Notes under the pieces: model-generated
The model's database searches: none
What the model was told of the DNA's origin: nothing
Seen by the model: the letters and a program-made list of their open reading frames with translations, nothing else
Position numbers and translations under genes: made by a program
NCBI GenBank assembly: GCA_035772735.1
Contig: JASDFA010000016.1
Location: 141,186,501-141,250,500 of the forward strand
Direction: 5' to 3'
Length of the DNA: 64,000 nt
Source: Datura wrightii
Taxonomy: Eukaryota; Streptophyta; Magnoliopsida; Solanales; Solanaceae
In this document: piece after piece, positions 1-10,888 of the stretch
Layout: each line of letters begins with the position of its first letter
Position numbering within the stretch: position 1 is the stretch's first letter

Positions 1-1120
1 CTTTCTTTTCATTCTTCTCACTCCTTTACTCCTTCAGATTTTTTCACTCAAGCGATTAGGAATTTTGGATCAAGTTCAAGGCTAATGAAAGAAAAAGGAT
101 TAAGCTTATGTTGCAGCTATCAAAGAATAGGCTCAAGGCTCAACAGGGCTAACTAGGATTAATTTCTCAAGGTAGGTAAAACGAGGGATAACAATTGGTT
201 CATTCAAAGAAATGCCTAAATCATCTCCTACAATTCACATCCTTCATTTCGTTTAATAAACACACCAAGAAAGTTCTAGACAATCCACAATAGCACAGAA
301 TACTCAAAAACCTTACACTCATGGCACATGCTCAAATCAAGACATATTCATCAGACTCTTACTCAGCTAATCACAAGAATTCAGAATTAAGCTTCAATCA
401 TATTGAGTCAAATTCAAGAGCCTAAGCGTCTCACACAAAGTTATACACCTGCATGCTTCACACTAAACATACTTGCATCTTACACTCACGCATAGCACAT
501 AACAAGAACATCAAGCCATCAATTAGTTATGGTTTCAAAACCCAACACCTACCGACTAATTTTTCCTCAAGACGGTCGTCATCCATCCATCGTCGAAAAC
601 AGTGCCTAACTATGACTAAAACACTATATACAGACAAAGAAAAGAAAGAAAAAGAAAATTTTTATTCTTCGGTTCAAATACCCCCCGTCGGAAAAGAACC
701 GAAAAGAAAAACCAACGGGTGATGAAGTCATGCTTACTTCACAAAAATTTTCAAATTTTTCAAGCATTACATTCACCAAAAATCGTTAAGCACAACAAAA
801 ATTTTTGAAATTTCCCTTGAAATTTCCCTCACCCCACACTTAAATCATGCTATGTCCTCATAGCATCAAATTAAAATTTACAAAGGGTGAGAAATACTCC
901 CTGAGGCCTTTAGGCTTAGCTAACAACATGCCTCTCTTCAACTTGCACAAGTGGGTGTTCAACCCCACACTTTTTCTCTTCCATGCTTGTTAGCTTCCTC
1001 TTCCACGGGTACTCAGACTTCCCCTCCATCTGTGCTTAACTTTCCACCAGAAACAACACAAGATGAAAAATAAATAAAATCAACACAAATGCCAGAAATT
1101 AAAATGGTACCTGTGGTACC
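1..1120 (-). other. Element A noncoding 3' internal region
   Basis: No supportable gene lies here; the short ORFs are chance. The sequence is nearly collinear with 13390-14520 of element 2. It holds an AGGA-loop hairpin next to a PPT-like motif (831-866) and a second PPT-like tract at about 953-966 that has no hairpin. Confidence 0.7.
831..866 (-). promoter_or_regulatory. Internal hairpin plus PPT-like tract (element A)
   Basis: On the minus strand an exact 8-bp stem, ATGCTATG and CATAGCAT, closes an AGGA loop (847-866). Five bases later comes AAGTGTGGGG, the core of this family's polypurine tract. It lies inside the element rather than at an LTR edge. Element 2 has the same structure at 14236-14272. 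The function is unknown; a secondary plus-strand priming site or a 3'-end signal are possibilities. Confidence 0.6.
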
Positions 1121-1138
1121 CTTGGGTTGCCTCCCAAG
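1121..1138 (-). other. AGGCAA-loop hairpin after protease (element A)
   Basis: CTTGGG-AGGCAA-CCCAAG on the minus strand is a perfect 6-bp stem with a 6-nt loop, about 45 bp past the protease stop. Elements 2 and C use the same stem. Elements 3 and B use CACGGG/CCCGTG around the same loop. Confidence 0.65.
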
Positions 1139-1181
1139 TAGCGCCTTATTTTACGTCGTGGCCTGACGTGGACTATCCTTT

Positions 1182-3665
1182 TCAGGACATCCTCATACCT
1201 GGGTTCTCTTTCGAGAACCATCTCCTTTTCTTTTGCTGTTTAGAGGAAACAGCCTCCACTCTGCTCCTCTCTTTCTCCAACTTCTTTTCAGTTTGAAGTC
1301 CTTTATCAGACTCGGGCTGAACATTTGTTATAGCCTTCGGCCCTACACCTGTGGAATCCCCCATCCCACACTTATCCTCTGCCAACACACTAACCTGACA
1401 AAGGTTTCTATAGTGTGTAGATGGGTTCATTTCTTGGTACACGCGGAAGATTTCTTCTTCATCCTCAACCCTCATTTTCAGGGTCCCTGCTTTCAAATCA
1501 ATCACCGCTCCTCTAGTGGCCAAAAATGGCCGTCCCAAGATCAGGGGTACCTGGTCATCAACCTGAAAATCTAAGACAATAAAATCAGCAGGTATAATGA
1601 ACTTACCTACTTTGATGAGAAGGTCCTCTATTATTCCATCAGGTGTCACTCGCGACTTGTCAGCCAGCTGCAGCATCAACCTTGTTGGCCTTGGTTGTCC
1701 CAACCCCAAGTTGTTGAATAAGGATAGGGGCATTAGATTAACTGCCGCCCCCAAGTCACATAAAGCTCGTAGCACCTCAGCTTTACCAATTTGTATGGGG
1801 AGGGTAACACTCCCTGGGTCTTTGAGTTTCTTTGGCATTTTGCTCAATACCCTGTAACTACACTCCTCAGTCAGTGCTACCGTTTGGACATCCACCAATC
1901 TCACTTTGTTCGCCATCACGTCCTTCAAGTATTTAGCATACTTGGGCATTCCCTGCAAAACATCAAGAAGAGGCAAATTTATGTGAAGTTCTCTGAAGCT
2001 CTCAAAGAACTTTTTGAAGCATTCCTCTTCCTTGCTCTTTCTGAATTTCTGAGGGAATGGTGGTGGTGGTCATTGTGCTTGCTGCAATGGAAGTCGTGAA
2101 TTTTGTTGCCCAACACTCTGATTATCTCCCATGTTGATGGATGGTCCTGGTCTAACCAACTCCGGCTGCACCTCTTTGCTTAGCTCTTTTGGCACTGCAT
2201 CAGCTAATTGCCTACTGCTTCTCAGACTGATGGCATTGATCTGCCGGGGGTTAGGATCTGTGTCGCTTGGTAATCCCCCTTGCGATCTCGTGTTTTGAGC
2301 AGCTTCTATCTGACCCACTTGTTTTTCAAGATTTCGGGTGGCTACTTGCTGATTCATTAAGTCTGTTGCCATCCTCGCCTGATTTTCCACTAGCTGAGTC
2401 TGGGTCTCCATAATTTTCTGCAATGTTTCCTGAATGTTGCTACTCAATTGCCCATCATTCTGCCTATTCTGCTGATACTGCTGCTGTTGAGGTTGCATAA
2501 AATTCTGCTTTTGGTTTCCACCCCAAGAAAAATTCGGGTGGCCCTGCCAATTTCTGTTGTAACTGGTTTCAAAATTCTAATTGTTGCGCTGCACATTACT
2601 AAAAAAATTGACTGCCTCCGGATTGGCTCCACAAGATTCTGTTTGGTGCCCATTATTACCACAAATTTCACACCAACTCGGAGCTTGCTGAACTGCATTA
2701 ACCTGGCCCTGGCGTTGGTTCATACTCAGTTTATTAAACTGAGTCATCATTTGATGCTGGAACGAAGCTAACTGTGCTGCCAAAGCATTCAAACCATCTA
2801 CTTCCATCAACCCTGGTCTCTTTCCTGCCCCTCTCGATGACTCACTGTGCCACTCTGGATTTCCTTGTGCAATTCTGTTCAACAAATTGTACAACTCATC
2901 ATATGTCTTATCCAAGGCTTGCCCACCCGATGCAGAGTCTAGCAATATTTTTGTGTGTGGGTCTAGACTTTCTACAAAGGTATGAGCCAACACTTCATTT
3001 GATTGCTGGTGATGGGGGCAATCTCTCAACAATGACTTGAATCTTTCCCAAGCCATATATAGGTTCTCATCAGGCCTCTGCTTAAAACTGAGTATTTCAC
3101 TTCTCAACCTTGCAGTTTTGCCTGATGGGAAGAATATGATAAGGAATTTCTTAGCCAAGTCATTCCATGAAGTTATGGAGTTCGGTGGCTCAGCCTTCAG
3201 CCACTTCTTCGCCTCTCCCAACAGTGAAAATGGGAAGAGGGTCATTCGGACATAATCTATGGACACGCCGGTGGGGACAAACGTGTCACTAATCTCTAAA
3301 AAACTCTGTAGGTGCTGCTGCGGGTCCTCATGTGCCATCCCAGTGAATTGACCACTAGAATGTAACAGCTGCACCATGTTCCGTTTAAGCTCAAAGTGCC
3401 CTCCAGGCTCCTATTTAAGAATGCTTGAGGTCACATTTGTCGCTAGTGGGATAGCCACTTCGCGAACTGGTCTTGCTTCCATTTCTTCGGATGACAATTG
3501 TGCTTGTCCCGCGGGTGGTTGTTGTTGTACCTTTTCTTGAAGTCTCTTCAGCTTATGCTCTAGAGCTATTCTCCTTTGCAAATGGAAATGACGTTCAGGT
3601 TCAAGCAACGGTTCCACAAGCTCTCTATTTCTAGCCAGCTCGGCAGGACAACCTGTCACCTGCAA
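1182..3665 (-). pseudogene. Element A gag-protease polyprotein, disrupted
   Basis: This is one reading region broken by stops. The gag core (about 3377-2577) has the retrotransposon-gag signature with PPNSITSWNDLAKKF, a FFPSGKTARLRSEI stretch and RDCPHH, as in Athila-type gag. A CX2CX4HX4C zinc knuckle (CEICGNNGHQTESC) lies near 2640-2680. A Gln-rich linker follows (2498-2070). The aspartic protease (1976-1182) carries the active-site-like CDLGAAVNLMP and the flap-side ILGRPFLAT. Stops fall near 3410, 2578 and 2070. No ATG begins the frame; a TTTGCAG splice-acceptor-like sequence sits at its 5' edge. Gag would form particles and protease would cleave it; pol is absent. Confidence 0.85.
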
Positions 3666-3755
3666 ACAAACAGACTAAGACCAAGTTTTTCAACACTTAA
3701 GAGAAATTTAAAAATCACACAAAAAATAGATAAATTATCAAAACTTCGCCGAGTT

Positions 3756-3772
3756 CCCCGGCAACGGCGCCA
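3756..3772 (-). promoter_or_regulatory. Primer-binding site, tRNA-Asp (element A)
   Basis: The minus strand reads TGGCGCCGTTGCCGGGG, an exact complement of the 3' end (with CCA) of plant tRNA-Asp(GUC) as I know it. It is 6 bp from the LTR edge, as expected for minus-strand priming. It is not a tRNA gene: only the 3' acceptor end is matched. Confidence 0.9.
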
Positions 3773-4773
3773 AAAACTTGACGTGCCCGATTCGCGCGTC
3801 CGCAAGTGTACGGGTCGTGCAAGTAATATAGTGGCTCTTTTTAAGAACCGGATTGTCGAACCCACAGGGACTGGACCCATTCCTCTAACTATCCATTTCT
3901 ATTGTGATCTTAAATACCTCAAGTGTTGGTTATAGACATTTTCGATTGAGATTAATTAAGTCTAAGTTTGGGTCAAAGAAATATTCTCAAATCTCTCTAG
4001 GAGCAACATAGAGTTAAAACCAATTAATCATGTGATCCTACGATTTGCAATGGGTTAAGCATGGAACTAACAATTCTTATTTCACATAATTAGAATTGCA
4101 TGTTTATGGTCTTTCGAGCCTCTAAACACGGCAATCTAGCCTCACTGCATCATTGTGAGCGAGGAGTTTAATTTTCTAGTCGCGGGCAATCAATAATGTT
4201 GTGGTTTACGGGGAAACGATTAGGGACTTTCGTGCGTCTAACCATTTAACTCAACTTAGCCTCACAACTACTTCTTCGAGTGGTGATGTGACATCCCAAG
4301 TTGGTCTTTCATAACCCCTGTGTCTCAACCAAGCAAGGTGTGAGGTATATTTCTATCCTGACACAAAAATCTCTCCCGAGATACAAACATGCTCCTTACA
4401 TTCTCATGTCCTGACCTAGGTAATGCTTTCTCAAGCTATTACTCAAGCTAACAAATATGCTTTCATGGTGATCAATCATAAAAACAACCAACAATCCAGA
4501 ATACAAGACGAAAACAACAATCAATAACTTAATTCCAAAATAAATTCATAAAAGCACAATCATAATTCATGGCTTCAACCCTAGAGGAAGGGTTCTTGCC
4601 ATTCATGTTCGTAAAACTACAATTAACTAATACTAAACTAACATACTTACATGAATTTGGTAGATGAGAAGGGAATTTGATAAACCCTAGATGAGTTCTC
4701 CCACTTCTCCCTTCACTCCTAGGTGGTTTTTCAGAATAAAATCGTGACCCCTGGTTTTAGGAGCTAAGGGTCC

Positions 4774-4781
4774 TATTTATA
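4774..4781 (-). promoter_or_regulatory. TATA box of element A LTR
   Basis: TATAAATA on the minus strand, about 45 bp downstream (in transcription sense) of the 42-bp module. The same arrangement recurs in every LTR of this family in the window. Confidence 0.7.
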
Positions 4782-4825
4782 GTAAATGGAAAACGTGCAT
4801 AATTTAGCCTGAGAGGGAACGGCTC

Positions 4826-4867
4826 CGTGTCACGGAGTGCATCGCGGAGCACTGCCTCCGTGACACG
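4826..4867. repeat. 42-bp inverted-repeat module (element A LTR)
   Basis: Perfect 12-bp arms, CGTGTCACGGAG and CTCCGTGACACG, flank an 18-bp centre that itself contains AGTGC/GCACT. The arms extend outward by three bases on each side. It lies in U3 just upstream of the TATA box. Confidence 0.85.
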
Positions 4868-5374
4868 GAGACAACGCGAAAGCTCTCTGGAAATTGCCTC
4901 AGGAAACCAAGTTGCCGAGGGTTGCCGCGCTGGCCAACGTGGCACGCTGGCCATGCAGAGCGTTGGCAAGCTGCTGTCGCGCAGGCTGCCTAGCGTGACA
5001 CAGCGCTGCCGCGCTGGTTCTCTGCCTCCTGCTGCCTGCTGCTGCCTTTCCTCGTGCGCTTGGCAAGGGCGTGGCACGGCGCTGGGCGCGGCACACGCAC
5101 AGCGTGGCACGCTGCCTGGCGCGGCCAGCCTTGCCAACGCATGCCCCTTGTCGACTTTTCGCCACTTGCTTCCACTTCATTCCTTCCTTTCACCAACTTG
5201 TGAATTAGTTCCTCAAATGCATTATTAACCTACAAAACAAGGACTAATCATGTTGGTTAGCACATATATTCACATTTATATAAAATCACATGAGATTATG
5301 TAAAATAACTTAGATAAACAAGACTATATTAAGGTATAAAGCGTATCACGGGCATGCTATTTTGCCCGTGATCA

Positions 5375-5591
5375 ATAGGTCGTGTGGATTCTAATACATT
5401 ATATATTGGGAGATATGAACGTTTAAATTGAACCTCACTTATGAACTTCACATACTCTTTGGTTTTTTTATCGTACACATTTCCCTTGTCATCTACGACC
5501 AATATACAACTCGTACTTTCCTTAACCTAGCATAAAAACATCAAATAATCACCCAAAATATTCTATGGTGTTATATTCTCCCCCCCCTTAG
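5375..5591 (-). repeat. G1 3' LTR fragment and polypurine tract
   Basis: The polypurine tract is the run of C on the plus strand at 5579-5588. The LTR starts (minus) TATAACACC, a mutated TGTAACACC, and is lost after about 200 bp at the element A junction. A 5-bp stem hairpin (5596-5609, ATTCG/CGAAT, loop CGGA) precedes the tract. Confidence 0.6.
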
Positions 5592-5681
5592 TAATATTCG
5601 TCCGCGAATGGAAATTAATTTCACTTAATATGCTTCAAAATAGATACTCGGTGACTTAAGTATCAAACACATACCTTAACA

Positions 5682-6930
5682 TCATGTCGACATCGTAAAT
5701 AGGTGAGGATATTTACTCTTCATTTCCTCCTCAGCCTCCCAAGTCACTTCCTCGATATTATTACTTTGCCATAATACTTTAACTGAGGTGACTTCTTTGG
5801 TTTGAAGTTTCCTGACTTGCCGGTCAAGAATAGAAACTGGAACCTCAGTGTAGGTCATATCCTCAGAAATTCGAACATCATCGATAGGCATAACACGGGT
5901 TGGGTCTCCTATACACTTCCGCAACATCGATACATGAAATACTGGGTGGACTGCAGCTAACTCTGGTGGAAACTCCAACTCACAGGCCACTTTTCCTATC
6001 CTGCGGATAACTTTGTCGGGCCCAACATATCTAGGACTCAGCTTGCCTTTTCGACCAAATCGCATAACGCCTTTCATAGGGGATACTTCCAGGAAGACCT
6101 AATCATTAACAACAAACTCCAATGCTCGACGACATACATATGCTTAAGACTTCTGCCTGCTCTGGGCTGTCTGAAGTCGATCTATAATAAGTTTCACCTT
6201 GTCAATAGCTTGCTGCACTAAGTCTGGCCCCAATAACTCTTCCTCATTGAGTTCAAACCAGCCCACTGGTGACCTGCATTTTCACCCATATAAAGCTTCA
6301 TATGGAGCCATCTGAATACTTTCCTAGTAGTTATTATTATAGGCAAACTCAATCAAGGAAACATGTTCATCCCATCTTCCGCCAAAATCTAAAACACAGG
6401 CAGGCAACATATCTTCAAGCGTTTGAATGGTGCGTTCAGCCTGTCCATCTGTCTGAGGATGAAATGCGGTACTGAGGCTTACCTGAGTGCCCAGGCCTTT
6501 TTGGAAAGACGTCTAGAAGTTTTCTGTGAACTGAGCACCCTTGTCAGAAATAATGGACAAGGGGACGCCATATAGGCGAACAATCTCTCGTATATAAAGC
6601 CTAGCATAATCCTCTGCAGCATATGTGGTCTTAACTGGCAAGAAGTGGGCTGATTTAGTTAATCTATCAACTATTACCCAGATAGAATCATTCTTCCTGC
6701 TCGTTCTAGGCAATCCTATAATAAACTCCATATTAATCACCTCCCACTTCAAGGATGGAATTTCTATATCCTACACCAAACCTCTAGGCCTCTGGTGCTC
6801 AACCCTCACCTATTGGCAATTGGGACACTGAGTCACAAGATCGGTTATGTCCTTTTTCATGCCATTCCACCAATATAGCTACTTCAGGTCACGATACATC
6901 TTTGTGGAACTTGGGTGTACTGAATATCGA
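5682..6930 (-). pseudogene. G1 integrase with chromodomain-like tail, disrupted
   Basis: The H2C2 zinc region ends in CPNCQ near 6830. The core has INMEFIIGLPRT (about 6725), ISDKGAQFT (6540) and HPQTDGQAERT (about 6430). These are the positions of the D, D and E catalytic residues, but the first Asp appears as Glu here. The C-terminal piece 6077-5682 includes [11 protein letters not shown] and a chromodomain-like ILDRQVRKL...VKVLW...EEVTWE. Stops separate the pieces, several of them TAG where relatives have Gln or Trp. Integrase would join element DNA to the chromosome; the tail would bind chromatin marks. Confidence 0.8.
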
Positions 6931-7688
6931 GAATAATGAGCTTCATTCATAATTTATTCATGTAGTTCACCCACATTAGGTACACATCAATGGCCTTGGT
7001 ATCTAAGAACTCCATTGGGTCCACAATCAAATAGGCTCTGCTTCTGTTATGGTATACTGTCTCTCAGTAAGACTAACTCTGCATCATCATATTGTCGTTG
7101 CTTAACTTCTGCTACCAAGGACGATTCAGCTGTGTTTTTGACAATAACACCCCCATCATCGGCATCCAGTAACCGAATCTGTAAGTCAGCCAACTACCGT
7201 AGAGCCTTCATCATTTCAATCCTATCAACCTAAATATGACTGAAGCTACAAATAGACTTGCGACTTAGCGCATCAGCTACAACATTTTCCTTGCCCGGAT
7301 GATACAAAATGCTAACATCATAATCTTTCAGCAATTCTAACCACCTTCTCTGGTGTAAATCCTTCTACTAAAACAAATACTGGAGGCTCTTATGATATAT
7401 GAAGATATCAACATGTACCCCGTTTAAGTAGTGGCGCCAAATCTTCAATGCAAATACCATTACGGCCAACTCAAGATCATGGGTAGGATAATTTTGTTCG
7501 TGCTTCCTCAACTATCTAGAGGCATAAGCAATGACCTTGCCGTGTTGCATCAGAACACAACCTAGCCCAACTCTGGAAGCATCACAATAGACCACATAAC
7601 CCTCGACACCCTCTAAAAGAGTCAGGACAGGTGCTAAAGTCAGCCTATCCTTCAATTCCTGAAAACTTCACTCACATGCCTATGTCCA
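6931..7688 (-). pseudogene. G1 RNase H and connection region, disrupted
   Basis: The [16 protein letters not shown] motif that ends Ty3/gypsy RNase H is readable at about 7265-7312. Upstream, the usual TDHKSLQY motif reads IYHKSLQY at about 7380-7405, so the catalytic Asp is replaced. Several stops interrupt the frame. Confidence 0.7.
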
Positions 7689-8450
7689 CTAAAAATTAGC
7701 TGCTTTATGAGTCAACTTTGTCAATGGTGCAGCGATAGTAGAGAAACCTTCCATAAATCGACAATAATAACCAGCTAACCCCAGAAAGCTATGAACCTCT
7801 ATAGGATTCAAGGGTTTAAGCCAAGTCTTTACTGCCTCTATCTTTAGACTATCCACTCTTATACCTTCAGCTGTAATTACATGACCAAAGAAAGCCACAG
7901 ATGTTAGCCAAAATTCACATTTAGAAAATTTAGCATATAACCTGTGCTCATATAGAGTCTCTAATACTGCTATCAAATGACCTGCATGCTCGGCCTTGGA
8001 ATACGAGTAAATCAGAATATCATCAATGAAGACGATCACAAATACATCAAGAAAAGGCCTAAACACCTGATTCATCAGGTCCATAAAAGCTACTGGGGCA
8101 TTAGTAAGCCCAAATGACATCACTAAGAACTCATAATGGCTATATCTAGTCTTGAAGGCAGTCTTGGGGATATCAACTTCCCTAACACGTAACTGATGGT
8201 ACCTAGATCTCAAATCAATCTTTGAGAAGCATCTGGCACCATGTAACTGATCAAAAAGGTCATCAATCCTGGAAAGTGGGTACTTATTCTTAATTGTAAC
8301 CTTATTTAGCTGCCTATAGTCGATACACATTCTTAACGACACGTCTTTCTTTCGCACAAAGAGCACGGGTGCACCCCAAGGCGATACACTAAGTCGAATG
8401 AATCCCTTCTCGAGAAGATCTCTCAACTGCTACTTTAATTCCCTTAGCTC
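7689..8450 (-). pseudogene. G1 reverse transcriptase, nearly intact stretch
   Basis: The frame 8426-7689 has [20 protein letters not shown], the [12 protein letters not shown] motif, [18 protein letters not shown] and the catalytic FIDDILIYS (YXDD-type box). These are the ordered RT motifs of Ty3/gypsy. It is broken just upstream by a TAG in the LRELK region (about 8429) and downstream at 7689. RT would copy element RNA to DNA. Confidence 0.85.
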
Positions 8451-9468
8451 TGCTGGAGCAATTCTGTAAGGAGGGATCGATATAGGTTGAGTACCTGGAA
8501 GTAGATCAATAGCAAAATCTATCTCCCTTTCAGGAGAAATTCCAGGAAAATCCTCTGGAAAGACCTCAGGGAACTCATTTACAATAGGAATTGACTGGAA
8601 AGTCGTAGGCTCACATTCAAAGTTTCTTACCCAAACCAAGTGAGAAATACAACCTTTGTATATCAACTTCTGAGACTTAAGGTATGAAATAAACTTATGT
8701 TTAGGCGTAGCGGCGTTACCTTGCCATCCTGGACTGTCTCGCTGGGAAAATTGAATCTGAAAACCTTCGCTCCTCAATCAACAATAGCATAACATGCCAG
8801 CAACCAATCCATACCCAAAATGACATCAAAATCAACCATTTCATGATCAACTAGATCATCGAAGGTTGATCCATCACATACCAATACTATGCAGTTTCAG
8901 TAAACTCGTCTAGCTAACATAGATTCGCCAATTGGCGTAGAAACAACAAATGGTATAGATAATAACTCAGGGACTATCTCAAACTAACTGGTAAACAATG
9001 GTGTGACATAAAAGAGTGTAGAACCAGGATCAAGTAACACATATACTGCACGAGAATAAATAATCAAAGTACATGTAACAACATCAAGTGAGGCCTCCTT
9101 ATCTTGTCGACCGCCCAAATCATAAAATTTATTCTGGGTTGCCCCAGAACTAGAAGCCTCTCTCTCCCTCTACCTATGCCACAACCTGTTTCTAGTGAGG
9201 ATCAGGCCTGGGAGGTCGAACGAAGGATGACGAAGCAACCGCTGATCGCGCCTGATCCACCTCGACCCTATCTGAACAATGCCTCATAAAGTGCCCTGGA
9301 TGCATTGACGACACTGACATTCTACCGCTGACGACACTGACCTGAATGAGATTTCCCACACTAGGGACAAGGCAGTAATGGTGGTCGCCTCTTCCCCGCC
9401 TGCTCCTATCGTCAAAAGTTAGATGGAGCTGGTCCTTGGTCTCTTCTCTATCCCTAAAACTGAGGTGG
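8451..9468 (-). pseudogene. G1 protease and gag C-terminus, disrupted
   Basis: Frame 8777-8430 carries the linker with FPEVFPEDFPGISPEREIDF, typical between protease and RT in this lineage. Upstream are VILGMDW (about 8810) and the active-site-like LLDPGSTL (about 9020). A degraded zinc knuckle, CP-stop-CGKSHSGQC, lies near 9350. The reading region is cut at 9468 by the element 3 LTR. Confidence 0.7.
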
Positions 9469-10372
9469 TGTTCAGGGTGTTATATGGGTTATAAAACTGA
9501 CACGCAAGTGCACGTGGTCGAATAAGTAGTAACTGGCTTTAGTAAGCCAAGTATCGATCCCACAGAGACTTGGGTTAAGTGCAATTTGCTCATGTATACT
9601 ATATTTTTACTTCTAAATATGCTGACAACAACGTAACCAAAAAATTGATAGTTTGTTGATAAATTTTATACTAAAACTAAGAACAATTATCTACTTTGAA
9701 TCTGAACTATGGATAAGAGCATGCTGAGGTTAAACGAACATGTAATGAAATTGATTATCATCATAAATTGGTTAATATTTTCTACCTGTTGCTAGCCAAG
9801 AACATTTGCCAAGAGATTAAAACTCTCGTATTTAATCTCACTTAAGAATCATGAACCATCCGTCTACATTTCTGTGATCAAATGTAATTCATGTTCTAGC
9901 CATACAATTTCGGTTCCTAAGTTGACTAATACGACTTTCAGGTATATTTCTATCCTGAAAGCTAATGAAAACTCAATTTTCCCAAACCGAGTAAAGAACA
10001 ATATCCTATTAATTCACAACTTTCCAATTTCGTGCTCTCTCGAGTGAAATCGGACTTTTTAGATGTACATTAATGTAGGCCACACACCAATGCAGTAGAA
10101 ACAAGAATTAATAGAACAACATGGAAGAAAAGATGAAAAACCAGATAATCAATAATCAAATTTCATCACAATTGTTCATAATCTCAGCAAGGAAGGGAAT
10201 TAGCCACTCATTTGTGGATTAATCATCATAAAATGAGTGTTAATCATACAAGCAATTGAATTAAAGAGCAAAGAAAGAGAGAAAAAACCCTGAACTTTTC
10301 GTCCCTCAACTGCCTGTAACCCACGTCCTTGCTCCACCAAGTCTGAATTATGAAAAATGAACTTAAGTGTTC

Positions 10373-10380
10373 TATTTATA
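10373..10380 (-). promoter_or_regulatory. TATA box, element 3 3' LTR
   Basis: TATAAATA on the minus strand. It is preceded in transcription sense by CCGGGAAAAATTCCC-like sequence and then the 42-bp modules. Confidence 0.7.
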
Positions 10381-10412
10381 CTGCTGGGAATTTTTCCCGG
10401 AATAATGAGCAA

Positions 10413-10547
10413 CGTGTCACGGAGTGCATCGCGGAGCACTGCCTCTGTGACACGCCATGAACGCGGACCCTCACTGGAACTGGGGGTACGGGAATTCAAG
10501 CTCAACGTGGCACAGCGTGCATCGCGAAGCACTGGCTCCGTGCCACG
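10413..10547. repeat. Pair of 42-bp inverted-repeat modules (element 3 3' LTR)
   Basis: Module 1 (10413-10454) has CGTGTCAC/GTGACACG arms. Module 2 (10506-10547) has CGTGGCAC/GTGCCACG arms, a matched change on both sides. The linker contains CACTGGAA. Confidence 0.8.
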
Positions 10548-10888
10548 GAGCAAACGCGGACCTCCACTGGAAATTGGGTGAATTTTCCCATCCAGGCAGA
10601 ATGCCTCCGCAATGGCAGCGTGACACGGCTCCATCGCGGAGCCCCTTTAATTCATGTTGTCCAATGCCTTTTCCCTTTCTCGCATCCAAGTCCAACTCCG
10701 ATATCATCCAACATGCATTTTAGCTTCCTGAAATCACATTTTACCTGCAAAACAATGCTAATCATGTTGGTTAGTATAAATTCACATTTTATTGCCTATT
10801 ACATGAAAATGTATACACATTGATAGATAAACAAGGCGAAAATGATACTTTTGAGTATCACTTGGGCTTATAAATCTACCCAAGATCA

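Larger units (their letters stand above)
1..5374 (-). mobile_element. Element A: Athila-like, pol-less LTR retrotransposon (3' end outside window)
   Basis: Read on the minus strand, the order is 5' LTR (5374-3779), tRNA-Asp primer site, gag-protease (3665-1182), an AGGCAA-loop hairpin, then a noncoding 3' region running off the window. No reverse transcriptase, RNase H or integrase motif appears between protease and window start, so the visible part looks non-autonomous, like TR-GAG-type elements. The stretch 1-1120 closely matches the 3' region of element 2 (about 13390-14520), so the two are sister elements. The right end interrupts the 3' LTR of G1. The 3' LTR and the target duplication cannot be seen. 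Confidence 0.85.
3779..5374 (-). repeat. Element A 5' LTR
   Basis: It begins TG and ends CA on the plus strand and is about 1596 bp long. A TATA box (TATAAATA, minus) is at 4774-4781, and a GC-rich block with the 42-bp inverted-repeat module is at 4826-4867. The U3 edge (GTGATCA) matches the element 2 LTRs. Apparent ORFs in the GC-rich block, such as 4757-5228, have no homology signature and arise from base composition. Confidence 0.85.
5375..9468 (-). mobile_element. Element G1: decayed Del/Tekay-like chromovirus
   Basis: Minus-strand order is the end of gag with a zinc knuckle, protease, RT, RNase H, integrase, chromodomain-like tail, PPT, then a 3' LTR fragment (5375-5575). This domain order is Ty3/gypsy, and the chromodomain-like tail points to chromoviruses. 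The left end is cut by element A and the right end by element 3. No 5' LTR is attached; the fragment at 26000-26335 could be a displaced piece of one, but this is unproven. Many in-frame stops show it is dead. Confidence 0.8.
9469..10888 (-). repeat. Element 3 3' LTR
   Basis: TG...CA, 1420 bp, collinear with 23848-25266. TATA box (minus) at 10373-10380; 42-bp modules at 10413-10454 and 10506-10547, 93 bp apart, with a degenerate third unit near 10600. It is bordered on the right by hairpin and PPT, as a 3' LTR should be. Confidence 0.9.

Noticed and set aside
953..966. Extra PPT-like CCCCACACTTTTT tract (also about 14371)
   Set aside because: No AGGA hairpin beside it and no LTR edge; probably a chance or relic match, so not counted as a hairpin-PPT unit.
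3756..3772. tRNA-Asp-like sequence (also at 15680, 23825, 60634)
   Set aside because: Only the 3' acceptor end is present, next to LTR edges. These are primer-binding sites, not tRNA genes.
4757..5228. Several overlapping ORFs on both strands, 68-133 aa (also 10200-10723, 12064-12501, 16591-17028, 24578-25101, 56269-56904)
   Set aside because: All fall in the GC-rich inverted-repeat blocks of LTRs. They overlap in several frames and strands, have no domain signature, and recur only because the LTRs recur.
10413..10547. Spaced palindromic repeats resembling a CRISPR array
   Set aside because: Plant nuclear context, only two or three units per site, linkers conserved between copies, and no cas genes. 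They are LTR promoter modules.
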